DNA of 64,000 nt from Alphaproteobacteria bacterium MedPE-SWcel (GCA_001874255.1 MPDC01000006.1:1-64000), one strand, 5' to 3'; numbered from the stretch's first letter, positions 8,910 to 18,739 are shown. The notes: generated by a model from the sequence alone, not told the origin. Numbers and translations are program-made.

Positions 8910-8924
8910 GATGTGATTTGGGCC

Positions 8925-9068
8925 GCCTGAAATTCCAGTCGCCTGAGTTTCCAGTCGCCTGAGTTTCCGGTCGCCTGAATTGCCACTCGCGTGACCCTCC
9001 AGCGGCCTGTTCTTCCAGGGGGCTGTTCCCCCAGCCGACTGTTCCTCCAGCTGACTGATTTTCAAACA
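8925..9068. repeat. Nine tandem copies of a 16-bp unit
   Basis: The 144-bp stretch divides exactly into nine 16-bp units beginning at 8925, 8941, 8957, 8973, 8989, 9005, 9021, 9037 and 9053. The first three are nearly identical (GCCTGAGTTTCCAGTC), while later units diverge but keep CTG at positions 3-5 and a CC pair near position 11. A 16-bp period is not a codon multiple and no gene is evident. The array lies 15 bases outside the right end of the element and 60 bases beyond the ssb stop. Confidence 0.85.
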
Positions 9069-9129
9069 CCCCGATCTCTGGGCCGCCCGACCGGCGCAAT
9101 GGCAATCGCGCCGGGACGGGAGACCGCGC

Positions 9130-9693
9130 TCAGAACGGGATTTCGTCGTCGTCGATGTTCTGGGAAGGACCTCCCTGGCCGCCGCCGAAGCCGCCACCCG
9201 ACTGACTGCCGCCACCGCCGTAGCCACCGCCCGACTGGCCACCACCGCCGTAGTTGCCGCCGCCGTAGTCGCCGCCACCGCCACCGTAGTCGCCGCCGCC
9301 CTGGCCACCACCGCCAAAGCCGCCGCCACCGCCGCCTTCGCCACGACCGTCAAGCATGGTGAGCGTGGAGCCAAAGCCCTGCAGCACCACCTCGGTCGAA
9401 TAGCGGTCCTGGCCGCTCTGGTCCTGCCATTTGCGGGTCTGCAGCTGGCCTTCGATATAGACCTTGGAGCCTTTGCGCAGATATTGTTCCGCGACGCGCA
9501 CCAGACCTTCGCTGAAGATCGCCACGGAATGCCATTCTGTCTTTTCGCGGCGTTCGCCGGTGGTCCGGTCCTTCCAGTTCTCAGAGGTGGCGATGCGCAG
9601 GTTGCACACTTTGCCTCCGTTCTGGAAACTGCGGACTTCCGGGTCGCGGCCCAGATTACCGATGAGCATTACTTTGTTCAGGGAGCCGGCCAT
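9130..9693 (-). CDS. ssb: Single-stranded DNA-binding protein
   Basis: SSB coats single-stranded DNA during replication, repair and recombination. The 187-aa protein has an N-terminal OB-fold (about 1-110: [39 protein letters not shown]), a long Gly-rich linker (about 118-175) and the acidic tail DDDEIPF that recruits partner proteins. Start ATG 9693 follows an AGGA. In many proteobacteria ssb neighbours uvrA; here that side holds the repeat array and the insertion element. Confidence 0.96.
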   Translation of the reverse strand: MAGSLNKVMLIGNLGRDPEVRSFQNGGKVCNLRIATSENWKDRTTGERREKTEWHSVAIFSEGLVRVAEQYLRKGSKVYIEGQLQTRKWQDQSGQDRYSTEVVLQGFGSTLTMLDGRGEGGGGGGFGGGGQGGGDYGGGGGDYGGGNYGGGGQSGGGYGGGGSQSGGGFGGGQGGPSQNIDDDEIPF

Positions 9694-9951
9694 ATGGATC
9701 CTGTCCTTTGTTTCTTTCTATGTCGAGAGCGTGTGCGACGGGTCGCCTAGACAGGATGTCGAATCCCGTCCGTTGCCTGGCCGTTACACTAGCCGCCCCT
9801 GCGGTGTGATGAAAGGGCAGGACGGGGCCTCCAGGGGCGGGAAACGGCGCAATTTCACCCTGCGGCGGTCAGAAGATGTGGATATCTTTCTTTTCGCCCA
9901 GAGATGACTATATTGCCCGCACCTGAGGAAACAGACGGGTCCATTGCCACG

Positions 9952-10527
9952 ATGCGACGCTTAACCACTGCTGCCCTGATCTTGACGACCTGCGCTGCCC
10001 CCGTGGCGGCCTCTGACCTCTTCACGAGCAAGAACAAGCGCAAGACCTTTGCCGCCCAGACCCGGTTTCTCGACACCCGGGCGGCCAGTCAGTACCAGAA
10101 TTCCGAACGGCTGCGGCCGGACAGTCTGAAGGATGATATCCTGCCGCTCTATAGTGGCAGCTACCGGGGCGAATACCTCGAGGTCGCCCGCAGCGCGGCG
10201 CGTGCCAACGGGGTGCCGGAAGACCTGTTCCTGCGTCTGGTGCAGCAGGAGAGCAACTGGAACCCCACCGCGCAGTCGCACAAGGGCGCCCTGGGGCTGG
10301 CGCAGCTGATGCCGGGGACGGCGCGGCTGTTGGGGGTCGATCCGCTGGTGCCTGCCGAGAACCTGCGCGGGGGCGCCAAATATCTGGCGCAGCAATACCG
10401 CAAGTTCGGCTCGTGGCGGCTGGCGCTCGCGGCCTATAATGCGGGCCCCGATGCGGTGCGCAAATATGGCGGGGTGCCCCCGTTTGAGGAAACCATGACC
10501 TATGTGCGCCGAATCCTCGGCAGCTGA
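9952..10527 (+). CDS. Lytic transglycosylase (SLT/GH23 domain), exported
   Basis: This is a peptidoglycan-cleaving enzyme of about 191 aa. Residues after the start ([21 protein letters not shown]) form a signal peptide, which is why I take ATG 9952; ATG 9904 is an in-frame alternative adding 16 polar residues. The catalytic Glu lies in VQQESNWNP, followed by [26 protein letters not shown] and the [17 protein letters not shown] motif typical of soluble lytic transglycosylases. It should act in the periplasm in cell-wall turnover. It diverges from ssb; no partner gene is adjacent. Confidence 0.9.
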   Translation: MRRLTTAALILTTCAAPVAASDLFTSKNKRKTFAAQTRFLDTRAASQYQNSERLRPDSLKDDILPLYSGSYRGEYLEVARSAARANGVPEDLFLRLVQQESNWNPTAQSHKGALGLAQLMPGTARLLGVDPLVPAENLRGGAKYLAQQYRKFGSWRLALAAYNAGPDAVRKYGGVPPFEETMTYVRRILGS

Positions 10528-10665
10528 GGGCGCCGGAGCCGTGCCCCAGCGCGCCCGGCGGGTCGCGACCGCGCCGTTAACCATTTGCCTTGCCGTTTTC
10601 GTTAACCGGTCATTAACCTGCCTTAATCGGAGGTAAATATTGGTCCCAATACGGAGGGATCGGGT

Positions 10666-11043
10666 ATGAGTGGCAAGACGTTTGAGGGACAAGTGGACCG
10701 CATGAGCTGGGTCCCCGGCGCAGAGCCCCGTCCGGAACTGGTGGAGGCGATCCTGTCGCATCACGGGCAGGCGGCGCAGCGGCGCGAGATCGGCCCGACT
10801 CTGATGGCCGTCGCCATGGGGGCGTTGATCGGGCTCTTGCTCAAGGGCATGGCCCTGCCGGGGGTGGCCTGGGGACCTGAGACCGGAGTGATCGGTGCCG
10901 TGGTCGGCTCTGTCGCCTTGCTGGGCTTCGGGGCCTCTGTCGCCGCCGCTGGTCTCGCCTTTGTCATCGGCCGTCGCCATCCGCTGCTGCTGCAATGGGC
11001 GTCAGTCAATCTTCTGACGCTGGTGATCGTGCTGCTGGCCTGA
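10666..11043 (+). CDS. Small membrane protein of unknown function
   Basis: A 125-aa protein starts at ATG 10666 with a strong GGAGGG ribosome-binding site. A polar N-terminal third (about 1-42) is followed by three hydrophobic segments near 46-66, 75-100 and 108-125. No enzymatic motif is visible. It stands alone between the transglycosylase and the di-haem peroxidase, with about 140 bases on either side. Confidence 0.7.
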   Translation: MSGKTFEGQVDRMSWVPGAEPRPELVEAILSHHGQAAQRREIGPTLMAVAMGALIGLLLKGMALPGVAWGPETGVIGAVVGSVALLGFGASVAAAGLAFVIGRRHPLLLQWASVNLLTLVIVLLA

Positions 11044-11187
11044 TCGATACGGAGATACTGGCTCTGCGGGTGGGTCCGGGAGCGTGAGAGCAGGACGCGG
11101 CCTGACCGGGCTGCGTCCTTTCTGCATCTGGAAAATCCCGCAGATCTGCGCTAGAGCACGGTCCTGATACTCGGAGATCTCCCGCCC

Positions 11188-12318
11188 ATGGTGCTGCGCG
11201 CTGCCGCTTGCCTGATGTTGTTGGCCTCGCCTCTGCTGGCGGCGGGCTATGACAGCGCCGTGGAGCTTGGCGAGGCGCTGTTCTTCGAGACCGAGCTGTC
11301 GGCAAACCGGACCCAGTCCTGCGCCAGCTGTCATGATCCAAATGCAGGCTTTGCCGATCCCCGCCGGGATGCTGCGGGTGCCTTTTCGCGTGGGGATGAC
11401 GGCGAATCACTGGGCGCGCGCCATGCTCCGAGCGCCGCCTATGCCGCTTTGTCGCCCGCCTTTCACCAAACCGAGGAGGGCGCATGGGTTGGCGGGCAGT
11501 TCTGGGACGGGCGGGCCGCCGATCTGGCAGCACAGGCCGGCGGGCCCATCCTCAACGGGATCGAACTGGGCCTGAGCAGTGAGGCCGAGGCCGTCGCCCG
11601 TCTGGCCGAAGATCCCGACTATGTCGCAGCCTTTGCCGCGCTTTATGATGTGGACATCAGAACGGATGCTGCGGCCGGGTTTGCGGCTTTGACTGCCGCT
11701 CTGGCGGAATTTGAAGCCAGCCCGGTTTTTCAGCCCTTTGACAGCAAATACGACCGCTTCCTGCGCGGCGAGGCGACCCTGACCCGCGCGGAAGAGCTGG
11801 GGCGGCTGTTGTTCTTTTCCCAGCAGTTCACCAATTGCAATCAATGCCACCAGCTGCGGCGCAGCGCCATCGACCCGGCCGAACCGTTCACGGATTTTCG
11901 CTACCACAACATCGGCGTGCCTGTGAACGTTTCGGGGCGGCAGGAAAACGGCGTGGCGGTTGATTGGGTGGACAATGGCCTGCTGGACAACCCACAGGTC
12001 GATGATCCGGCGCAACGGGGCAGGTTCAAGACGCCGACGCTGCGCAATGTCGCGGTGACGGGGCCCTATATGCACAATGGCGTGTTTCAGGATCTGCGCA
12101 CGGTGGTTGCCTTCTACAATAAATACAACAGCGCCTCGGAGGCGGCCCGGATCAACCCTGAAACCGGGCGCCAATGGGGCGCCGCACCGGTGCCGGAGAC
12201 GCTGTCGACAGAGGAGCTGACCCATGGGCCGGCGCTTGATGCGCGCCGGATCGATGCGCTGGTGGCGTTCCTGGAAACCTTGACGGATTCTCGCTACGAG
12301 TCGCAGCTGCGGCGCTGA
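11188..12318 (+). CDS. Di-haem cytochrome c peroxidase (MauG/CcpA family), periplasmic
   Basis: The 376-aa protein has a signal peptide (about 1-19) and two c-type haem sites, CASCH (residues 45-49) and CNQCH (217-221), the hallmark of bacterial cytochrome c peroxidase/MauG. Other family landmarks are QFWDGRA (about 104-110) and RFKTPTLRNVAVTGPYMHNG with a distal haem ligand. It would use cytochrome c electrons to reduce hydrogen peroxide, or oxidise a protein or substrate in MauG fashion. No methylamine-utilisation genes lie nearby, so a peroxidase role is more likely. Confidence 0.9.
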   Translation: MVLRAAACLMLLASPLLAAGYDSAVELGEALFFETELSANRTQSCASCHDPNAGFADPRRDAAGAFSRGDDGESLGARHAPSAAYAALSPAFHQTEEGAWVGGQFWDGRAADLAAQAGGPILNGIELGLSSEAEAVARLAEDPDYVAAFAALYDVDIRTDAAAGFAALTAALAEFEASPVFQPFDSKYDRFLRGEATLTRAEELGRLLFFSQQFTNCNQCHQLRRSAIDPAEPFTDFRYHNIGVPVNVSGRQENGVAVDWVDNGLLDNPQVDDPAQRGRFKTPTLRNVAVTGPYMHNGVFQDLRTVVAFYNKYNSASEAARINPETGRQWGAAPVPETLSTEELTHGPALDARRIDALVAFLETLTDSRYESQLRR

Positions 12319-12468
12319 GATGTCCGGTTCGGCGCGGCAAACCCGGCGAGTAAGGCAGGTTTGCGTGAATTTCCAAGAAAAAGACACAATTTTGAACCAG
12401 CCGCTTTACCGGTGATTCACTTCTCTGCAGCAGGGTCGGGCGCATCGTTATAGAAGGGCGAACGTTTC

Positions 12469-13884
12469 ATGCTGGTAGAAAACAGCCAAATTCCCGATGC
12501 CTTGACCGAGGCATTCGCAACCGTCGACGGCCTGATGGCCACGGGCAAATATGCGCGATCTCTCAGCGTGATGTTGCCGCATGTGCAATCAGGCGAGCTT
12601 GATCCCGGCCTGCTGGAGCGCACGGCCGACTGTTTCTTTGAAATGCGTGATTTTGATAACTCTATCAAGATTATGACGCATCTCACCCAGAATGCTCCGG
12701 AGGATACCGCGAGCCTTGGCAAACTTGGGCTGATGCTGCAGACCAATGGCGATCTGGCCGGGGCGGCCGCGGCGTTTGAAGAGGTGCTGCGCCGGGATCC
12801 GAACTCCATTCCGGCGCTGACGGCGCTGAACGGCATCGAGACGTTCACCGTTGACAGCCTTTATGCCCAGCGTCTGCTGTCTCTGTCGGAACGCGAAAAT
12901 CTGGAACCGAACCTGCGCGCCCTGGTGCACCACGCGCTGGCCCAGATTGCGCATGCTGCGGGCGAGACGTCGGTCGCCTACACGCTGTTTCAATCTTCCC
13001 GTCAGGAAGTCGCCGGTGCCTTCGCTCCCGCGATTTTTGACGAAATGGTCGCAGAACAGGAACGCCTGTTCGAACCCTGCGCCACCTCTGAAGAAGCAGC
13101 TCTTTTGCCGAGCATAGTCTTTGTCGGCGGTATGCCGATGGCGGGCACCGGACTGGTGGAGCGTATCCTGTCCAAACATCCCGGCGTCTTCAGCGTCGGT
13201 CAGAACACGGCCCTGTCGCGGACGCATGGTGCGATCCGCATGCATATGGCCAAAACGGACCGTCCCTGCAATTACTGGGACTGGATGGATCAGATGACCG
13301 CTGAGGAAATCGATATTTTCCGTCAGTATTATCTGGAACGCGCCCTGGGCGGGCAGGTTGCAGGCGGCAAGACAATCGTCGATGCACATCCGCTCGGCTG
13401 TCTTGAATTTGCATTGGCGCAATTCCTGTTCCCGGAGGCGAAATTCGTCTTCATGTCGCGTCATCCGATGGAAACTGCGCTGGCCAATATTGCTTCCAAC
13501 GTTCTGAACGGCAACGCGCTTGCCTCTCGTGCGGAGTGGATCGCGCAGGTGACCGGTGCGGTCTATTCCTCGGCAACGCATTATGCCTCGAAGTTGGGTG
13601 ATGCGCTGCGGCTGCAGTCCTACGAGGCGTTGGTGCAGAATCCGGAGGCCGAAATTGCCCTGCTGCTGGAGCATGCCGGTCTGCCGTTCAAAGACGCGTG
13701 CCTGTCGCCCAACCCGCTGTGCAATCTCGATGCTCTGGCGAACACACTGGGCCACGAAGAACTGTCTCCCGCCACGCAGGGTCAGTGGCTTGCCTACGCG
13801 GAAGAGCTCAAGCCGGTCTCCGAAGCGCTGGGAGGCGATCCTTGGATCGCGGCCTGGGAGACCTTTGACGAGACGCTCCGCTAA
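12469..13884 (+). CDS. TPR protein with sulfotransferase-like domain
   Basis: The 471-aa protein has a helical N-terminal half with TPR-like repeats (about 25-185) and a C-terminal sulfotransferase-like domain (about 215-450). The PAPS phosphate loop is degenerate: GMPMAGTGLVERIL stands where active enzymes have a PRSGTT-type motif, so the usual basic residue is missing. The second element, FVFMSRHPMETALAN, keeps the 3'-phosphate-binding Arg. Activity is therefore uncertain; it may bind rather than transfer. RBS and start at 12469 are acceptable (GGGCGAACGTTTC before ATG). Confidence 0.78.
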   Translation: MLVENSQIPDALTEAFATVDGLMATGKYARSLSVMLPHVQSGELDPGLLERTADCFFEMRDFDNSIKIMTHLTQNAPEDTASLGKLGLMLQTNGDLAGAAAAFEEVLRRDPNSIPALTALNGIETFTVDSLYAQRLLSLSERENLEPNLRALVHHALAQIAHAAGETSVAYTLFQSSRQEVAGAFAPAIFDEMVAEQERLFEPCATSEEAALLPSIVFVGGMPMAGTGLVERILSKHPGVFSVGQNTALSRTHGAIRMHMAKTDRPCNYWDWMDQMTAEEIDIFRQYYLERALGGQVAGGKTIVDAHPLGCLEFALAQFLFPEAKFVFMSRHPMETALANIASNVLNGNALASRAEWIAQVTGAVYSSATHYASKLGDALRLQSYEALVQNPEAEIALLLEHAGLPFKDACLSPNPLCNLDALANTLGHEELSPATQGQWLAYAEELKPVSEALGGDPWIAAWETFDETLR

Positions 13885-13900
13885 ACCGCACCGCCCTTCC

Positions 13901-13965
13901 CTGATCTGATCGGGCGAGGGTCCGCCTGCCGTTCCGGCCGGTGGACCCTGGCGTGATCAGATCAG
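13901..13965. terminator. Long imperfect inverted repeat between convergent genes
   Basis: CTGATCTGATC (13901-13911) pairs with GATCAGATCAG (13955-13965), and inside it AGGGTCC (13917-13923) pairs with GGACCCT (13943-13949). It lies between the convergent sulfotransferase-like gene and the ABC transporter operon, where a bidirectional terminator is expected, but no strong T-run follows. Confidence 0.5.
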
Positions 13966-14054
13966 TATAACGAGGCCGTCTCATCCCTTTGTGGGGGGAG
14001 GCGGCTTTTCATGCGGAAAGACACCGGATCAGGCCGGGGCGGACCCATCGCCGA

Positions 14055-16142
14055 TCATTCTGCGGCGATTTTGATCACGGGTTCCATACTGGCAAGCACG
14101 TCCTCGTTCAGATGGCATTTGATCTGATGGCCATTGGACGATGTGCGGATCGGGGGAACCTCTTTTTCGCATAGACCGCCGGGCACCTGCGACTTCCACC
14201 GGCATCGGGTCTGAAAAGGACAACCCGAGGGCGGGTTCATGGCAGAGGGAATATCCCCCTCCAGAACGATATGCGTCTTCTCGACGGATGTATCGGCGAT
14301 CGGCACCGCCGACAGCAGGGCCTCGGTATAGGGGTGATAGGGTGGCGAGAACACCTGATCGGTGTCGCCCAATTCCACCACATGGCCCAGATACATCACC
14401 ATAACCCGGTCCGACAGATACCGCACGATGGAGAGATCGTGGCTGATGAACAGCAGCGTCGTCTTTTCCTTGCGCTGGATCTCCATCAGCAGATCGGTCA
14501 CCGCCGCCTGGACCGACACGTCCAGCGCCGAGACCGGTTCATCCGCCACAACGATACGGGCGCCACCGGCAAAGGCACGGGCAATACCGACCCGCTGTTT
14601 CTGACCGCCGGACAATTGCCGCGGCATCCGATCGGCAAAGGCGCGCGGCAGTTTGACCAGATCCAGCAGTTCAAACATCCGCTGCTTGCGATCGCTGTCG
14701 CTCTCGCCAATGCCAAAGATATCCAAGGCCCGGAGGATCTGACGGCCGACCGTCATGGAGGGGTTGAGCGTGTCGAATGGGTTCTGAAACACCATTTGAA
14801 TGTCGGAAATCGTGCCCGGGTCCCGTTTCTGAATCGGAATTTGCTCGATATTGCGATTGTCGAGCAGGATTTGTCCCTCGGTCGCCGTCTCCAGCCCCAT
14901 CAGGACCTTGGCAAAGGTCGACTTGCCGCAGCCCGATTCTCCGACAATGGCCAGGGTCTCGGATTCGCGTGCTTCGAAACTGAGGGTTTCATTGGCCTTG
15001 ACCACTTTGGTCGTGCCGCCGCCGAACAATGCGTTTGCGGCGACCTCGTAGTATTTCTTCAGATTGTCGATCTTCAGCACGACCTTGCCGGGTTCGTTCC
15101 GGGCCTTCTGGTCGCCCAGCGCAAGCGGTGCACTCCAGTCGATTTCGTCGAATTTCACACAGCGCGTGTGATGGCGCTCGTTGCCCGGGACGTGGTCCAT
15201 CGGGATCTCCCCCACATCACAGCGCCCGGCCTCGAAATAGTCGCAACGAGGGCCGAAATTGCAGCCGCGCGGGCGTTCGTGGGGCAGGGGGAAGTTCCCC
15301 GGAATCGCCACCAGAGGCCGCGCGTTCTTGTCGGCGCCCGGAAGCGGGATCGATCGGAACAGAGCCTGGGTATAGGGGTGGCGCATGTGATCGAAGACAT
15401 CCTCGATGGAGCCGCGCTCCACCGCTTCGCCGGAATACATCACGCAGATCCGGTCGCAGGTTTCCAGCACCAGACCCAGATTGTGAGAGATGAACAGCAT
15501 CGAGGTGCCGTATTTCTTGCCGAGATCCTTGACCAATTCGACGACGGCGGCCTCCACCGTGACATCGAGCGCGGTGGTCGGTTCGTCCAGGATCAGCAGA
15601 GAGGGCTTTGACATCAAGGCCATGGCGATCACGATCCGCTGCTGCTGCCCTCCCGACAGCTGATGCGGGTAGGAGCCGAGGATGCGCTTGGGATCCGGCA
15701 GCTTGACGTCGGTCACCACCTCGAGCGCGCGGGCGTAGGCCTCTTTTTCACCGATATTTTCGTGGATCATCGGCACTTCCATCAGCTGCTTGCCGATTTT
15801 CATCGCCGGGTTCAGCGAGGCCATCGGTTCCTGATAGATCATCGCGATCTCGTTGCCACGCACATCCCGGAGCTCTTCCGCGCTCAATTCGGCCAGATCG
15901 CGGCCTTTGAACTTGATCGACCCGCCGACAATGCGACCGTTCTTGCCAAGATCCTGCATGACCCCCAGAGCGACGGTGGATTTGCCACAGCCGGACTCTC
16001 CGACGAGACCCACGGCTTCGCCCGGCTGCACGGAGACGGAGAAATCCATCACGGCCGGGATCTCGCGCAGGCGGGTGAAGAAGGAAATCGACAGCTTGTC
16101 GATCTCGAGGATCGGGCCGTCATGTTCTGCGAGTTTGCTCAT
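14055..16142 (-). CDS. Fused double ATPase of a peptide/nickel-type ABC importer
   Basis: Two complete ABC ATPase domains are joined in one 695-aa protein, equivalent to OppD/DppD plus OppF/DppF. Domain 1 (about 10-335): Walker A GESGCGKST, signature LSGGQQQR, Walker B LLILDEP, and the oligopeptide C-terminal Cys cluster near CNFGPRCDYF. Domain 2 (about 355-680): Walker A GESGCGKST, LSGGQKQRVGIARAF, VVADEP, and CPFQTRCRWK. It powers the importer formed by the two permeases and binding protein encoded upstream on the same strand. Start ATG 16142 follows AGGGAGCC. Confidence 0.93.
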   Translation of the reverse strand: MSKLAEHDGPILEIDKLSISFFTRLREIPAVMDFSVSVQPGEAVGLVGESGCGKSTVALGVMQDLGKNGRIVGGSIKFKGRDLAELSAEELRDVRGNEIAMIYQEPMASLNPAMKIGKQLMEVPMIHENIGEKEAYARALEVVTDVKLPDPKRILGSYPHQLSGGQQQRIVIAMALMSKPSLLILDEPTTALDVTVEAAVVELVKDLGKKYGTSMLFISHNLGLVLETCDRICVMYSGEAVERGSIEDVFDHMRHPYTQALFRSIPLPGADKNARPLVAIPGNFPLPHERPRGCNFGPRCDYFEAGRCDVGEIPMDHVPGNERHHTRCVKFDEIDWSAPLALGDQKARNEPGKVVLKIDNLKKYYEVAANALFGGGTTKVVKANETLSFEARESETLAIVGESGCGKSTFAKVLMGLETATEGQILLDNRNIEQIPIQKRDPGTISDIQMVFQNPFDTLNPSMTVGRQILRALDIFGIGESDSDRKQRMFELLDLVKLPRAFADRMPRQLSGGQKQRVGIARAFAGGARIVVADEPVSALDVSVQAAVTDLLMEIQRKEKTTLLFISHDLSIVRYLSDRVMVMYLGHVVELGDTDQVFSPPYHPYTEALLSAVPIADTSVEKTHIVLEGDIPSAMNPPSGCPFQTRCRWKSQVPGGLCEKEVPPIRTSSNGHQIKCHLNEDVLASMEPVIKIAAE

Positions 16143-16234
16143 CTTTGGCTCCCTGGGAGGCTGGTGAGGTCTGATGCCTCAATCGGCCCAATATACCTTG
16201 GGGGTCGGGGACGCGGCCCCCGGCCTCGGTCATG

Positions 16235-17671
16235 TCAGTCCTTCAGGCTTTCTTCGCGCAGGCCGTCGGCCAGCAGGTTCAACCCCAGAACCATGGTCAT
16301 CAGCGCCACGGCCGGCGGCAGCGCCGGGTGCAGATAGATCTGCAGCAGCTTGCGGCCGTCATTGATGGTCGATCCCCAGTCGGGGCTTTCCGGTGGCAGG
16401 CCGAGGCCGAAAAAGCCGAGTGTTCCCAAAAGGATCGTCGTATATCCGATGCGCAGGCAGAAATCGACGATCAGCGGACCGCGCACGTTTGGCAGGATCT
16501 CCCACAGCATGATGTACCACGGGCGTTCACCGCGGGTCTGGGCCGCGGCGACATAGTCCCGGGTCTTGATGTCCATCGCCAGGCCGCGCACGATGCGGAA
16601 CACGGTGGGAGAGTTCACAAACACCACCGAGACGAAGACCACGAGCACACCGCCCGGAATGTCAAAGAAATCCAGCGGCCAGAAATCGATTTTTGACCCG
16701 GCGGAATTGATCAGCGACATATAGGTCAGGAACACTGGCAGCAGTACTGCGATCATCCAGCGTTTGTTCTTCTTCGGTTGGGTCCGGAAGCGCGAATGGA
16801 TCAACACGCCGCAGAAGATGATCGGAAAGGCAAAGAGCACCACCGCCATGAATTGCGGCAGGCCGGTTGCGACGATTTCGGGCGTCACCAGCAAATAGAA
16901 CAGCAAGATCACCGGGAATGCGAGGATCAGATTGGCAAGAAACGACAGGGCGGTATCGAGGCGGCCGCCGTAATAGCCCGCAGGCAAGCCCAGCGTGATC
17001 CCGACCATAAAGGCAAAGAGGGTCGCCAGCGGCGCGTATTTCAACACCTCCCATGCGCCTTTCACCATCCGGGAAAACACATCCCGGGCGAGATTGTCGC
17101 CGCCCAGCAGATACCAGCCGTATTCCCCGGCCTCAGCGCCGCGCACCGGTGTGCCGGGCAGCTTGTTCTTCATGCCGGACACCTGCGAGAGCGGATCATG
17201 GGTGGCGATCAGATCCATCGCTGCGAAAATGCCGGTGAAGACCCAGAACATCACGAGGGCAAATCCGATCAGGCCGATCGGGCTGTCAAACAGCTTGCCA
17301 TAAAGCCCGAGGCGGCGTTTGAAGCTCACCGAGAGGCCGAACAAAAGGGCCAGAGCAGTCCAGGTGGGCAGCAGTTGTCGCGAGATCGCCCCGACGATCC
17401 CGGCGCCGGAGCCGAGCAGCAGACCCAGCAGAAGATAGGCCAGCGCGATGAGAGCGACGGCGATAAAGGCGATGCGCAGGCCAAGGCTGGCGATGGCCTG
17501 CGGGTTGCCCGCCAATGTGACGCTGCCGTCGGCATTGGCCACCTGTCGACTGCCTGCGGCGGCAATGCTGAGCAGCATCCAGATCACGATGGCGGCTGCC
17601 AGCGCGATCAATGCGATTGCAAACAATGGGTTGAGAAAGGCCAGCGTGCCAGTCCACGTCAAAGGGTCCAT
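16235..17671 (-). CDS. ABC importer permease (DppC/OppC type), enlarged
   Basis: At 478 aa this permease is much longer than the usual 280-300 aa. The C-terminal half holds the conserved inner-membrane transport domain with the coupling (EAA) loop YVAAAQTRGERPWYIMLWEI. The extra length is an N-terminal block with additional hydrophobic segments (about 15-38, 65-95, 98-115) and a further hydrophobic insertion near 300-345. It pairs with the 350-aa permease encoded 15 bases upstream. The substrate is most likely a peptide or related solute, inferred from family only. Confidence 0.88.
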   Translation of the reverse strand: MDPLTWTGTLAFLNPLFAIALIALAAAIVIWMLLSIAAAGSRQVANADGSVTLAGNPQAIASLGLRIAFIAVALIALAYLLLGLLLGSGAGIVGAISRQLLPTWTALALLFGLSVSFKRRLGLYGKLFDSPIGLIGFALVMFWVFTGIFAAMDLIATHDPLSQVSGMKNKLPGTPVRGAEAGEYGWYLLGGDNLARDVFSRMVKGAWEVLKYAPLATLFAFMVGITLGLPAGYYGGRLDTALSFLANLILAFPVILLFYLLVTPEIVATGLPQFMAVVLFAFPIIFCGVLIHSRFRTQPKKNKRWMIAVLLPVFLTYMSLINSAGSKIDFWPLDFFDIPGGVLVVFVSVVFVNSPTVFRIVRGLAMDIKTRDYVAAAQTRGERPWYIMLWEILPNVRGPLIVDFCLRIGYTTILLGTLGFFGLGLPPESPDWGSTINDGRKLLQIYLHPALPPAVALMTMVLGLNLLADGLREESLKD

Positions 17672-17686
17672 AACAGGCCTCCTGCC

Positions 17687-18739
17687 TCAGGAAATTCGGA
17701 TGCGGGGGTTCAGGAACACATAGCCGATATCGGAAATCAGCTGCGTGAGCAGAACCACCACGACGGATACAACGGAAACGGCGAGCAGCAGCTCGATGTC
17801 ATTGTTGCTGGCCGCTTCGACCAGCGCCCAGCCAAAGCCTTTGTAATTGAACAGGCTTTCGACGATCACGACGCCGTTCAGCAGCCAGGGGAACTGCAGC
17901 ATGATGACGGTAAAGGGCGCGATCAGCGCGTTGCGCAGCGCATGTTTCAGCACGATATTGGGGAAACTGACCCCTTTGAGCCGCGCGGTGCGCACATATT
18001 GCGCTGTCATCACCTCGGTCATCGAGGCCCGCGTCATGCGGGCGATATAGCCCATGCCGTATAATGCGATGGTCAGCACCGGCAGAAAGAAATTCTCGAA
18101 GGTTGGGTTTTCCATCGCAGCAGTCGCCGTGCCCTTGAACCATTTGAGCCCCACGGTGGAAGAGGCAAAAACCGCGATGAAGATCACGCCGGAGACATAT
18201 TCCGGGGTGGCGGTGGTCATGATCGACAGGGTCGAGAGCGACCGGTCGGTGGCCGAGCCTTCGCGCATGCCCGCCAGCACGCCGACGATCAGCGCCGAGG
18301 GGATCATCAGGATCAGCACCCACATCATCAGATAGCCGGTATTGCCGAGCCGGGTCTGAATGATGTCGCCGACGCCGGTCTTGAACCGGGTGGAATAGCC
18401 CCAGTCTCCCTGCAGGATACCACAGAACTGCGGCGCCTCTGCCGCGGCCGTCGGATCCACGGCGCCTTTGATGCAGCGGCCGGTGGTCCCATCCTCGCCC
18501 ACACGGGTCCAGCCCGGCACCACGCCGAGCCATTGGCCGTATTTCACGATCATCGGTTGGGCGTAGCCGTTCTTGTCCAGCCAGCTGGCCACAGCCTCGT
18601 CCGACATGCGGAAGTTGCCTTCGGTCTTGGCGAGCTTTTCAAGGTTCGGGTAGAGATTTGTCAGAAAGAACACGATGAACGTCAGGCACAACGCCGTAAT
18701 GATCATCACGCCCGAACGACGCAATATGAATAGTCCCAT
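17687..18739 (-). CDS. ABC importer permease (DppB/OppB type)
   Basis: The 350-aa protein has the family's N-terminal transmembrane start (MGLFILRRSGVMIITALCL), a large periplasmic loop (about 40-125), then five hydrophobic segments and the coupling loop YVRTARLKGVSFPNIVLKHA. It forms the channel with the downstream enlarged permease. The intergenic gap to the binding-protein gene is 164 bases and contains a stem-loop, consistent with higher expression of the binding protein. Confidence 0.92.
   Translation of the reverse strand: MGLFILRRSGVMIITALCLTFIVFFLTNLYPNLEKLAKTEGNFRMSDEAVASWLDKNGYAQPMIVKYGQWLGVVPGWTRVGEDGTTGRCIKGAVDPTAAAEAPQFCGILQGDWGYSTRFKTGVGDIIQTRLGNTGYLMMWVLILMIPSALIVGVLAGMREGSATDRSLSTLSIMTTATPEYVSGVIFIAVFASSTVGLKWFKGTATAAMENPTFENFFLPVLTIALYGMGYIARMTRASMTEVMTAQYVRTARLKGVSFPNIVLKHALRNALIAPFTVIMLQFPWLLNGVVIVESLFNYKGFGWALVEAASNNDIELLLAVSVVSVVVVLLTQLISDIGYVFLNPRIRIS

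Noticed and set aside
6011-8920. Target-site duplication at the insertion element
   Set aside because: The bases directly outside the two inverted repeats do not match over any useful length; the 15-bp duplication at 5981 is not repeated on the right.
9160-9350. Repetitive GCC-rich stretch that looks like a microsatellite
   Set aside because: It is the coding sequence of the Gly-rich linker of SSB, a normal feature of the family.
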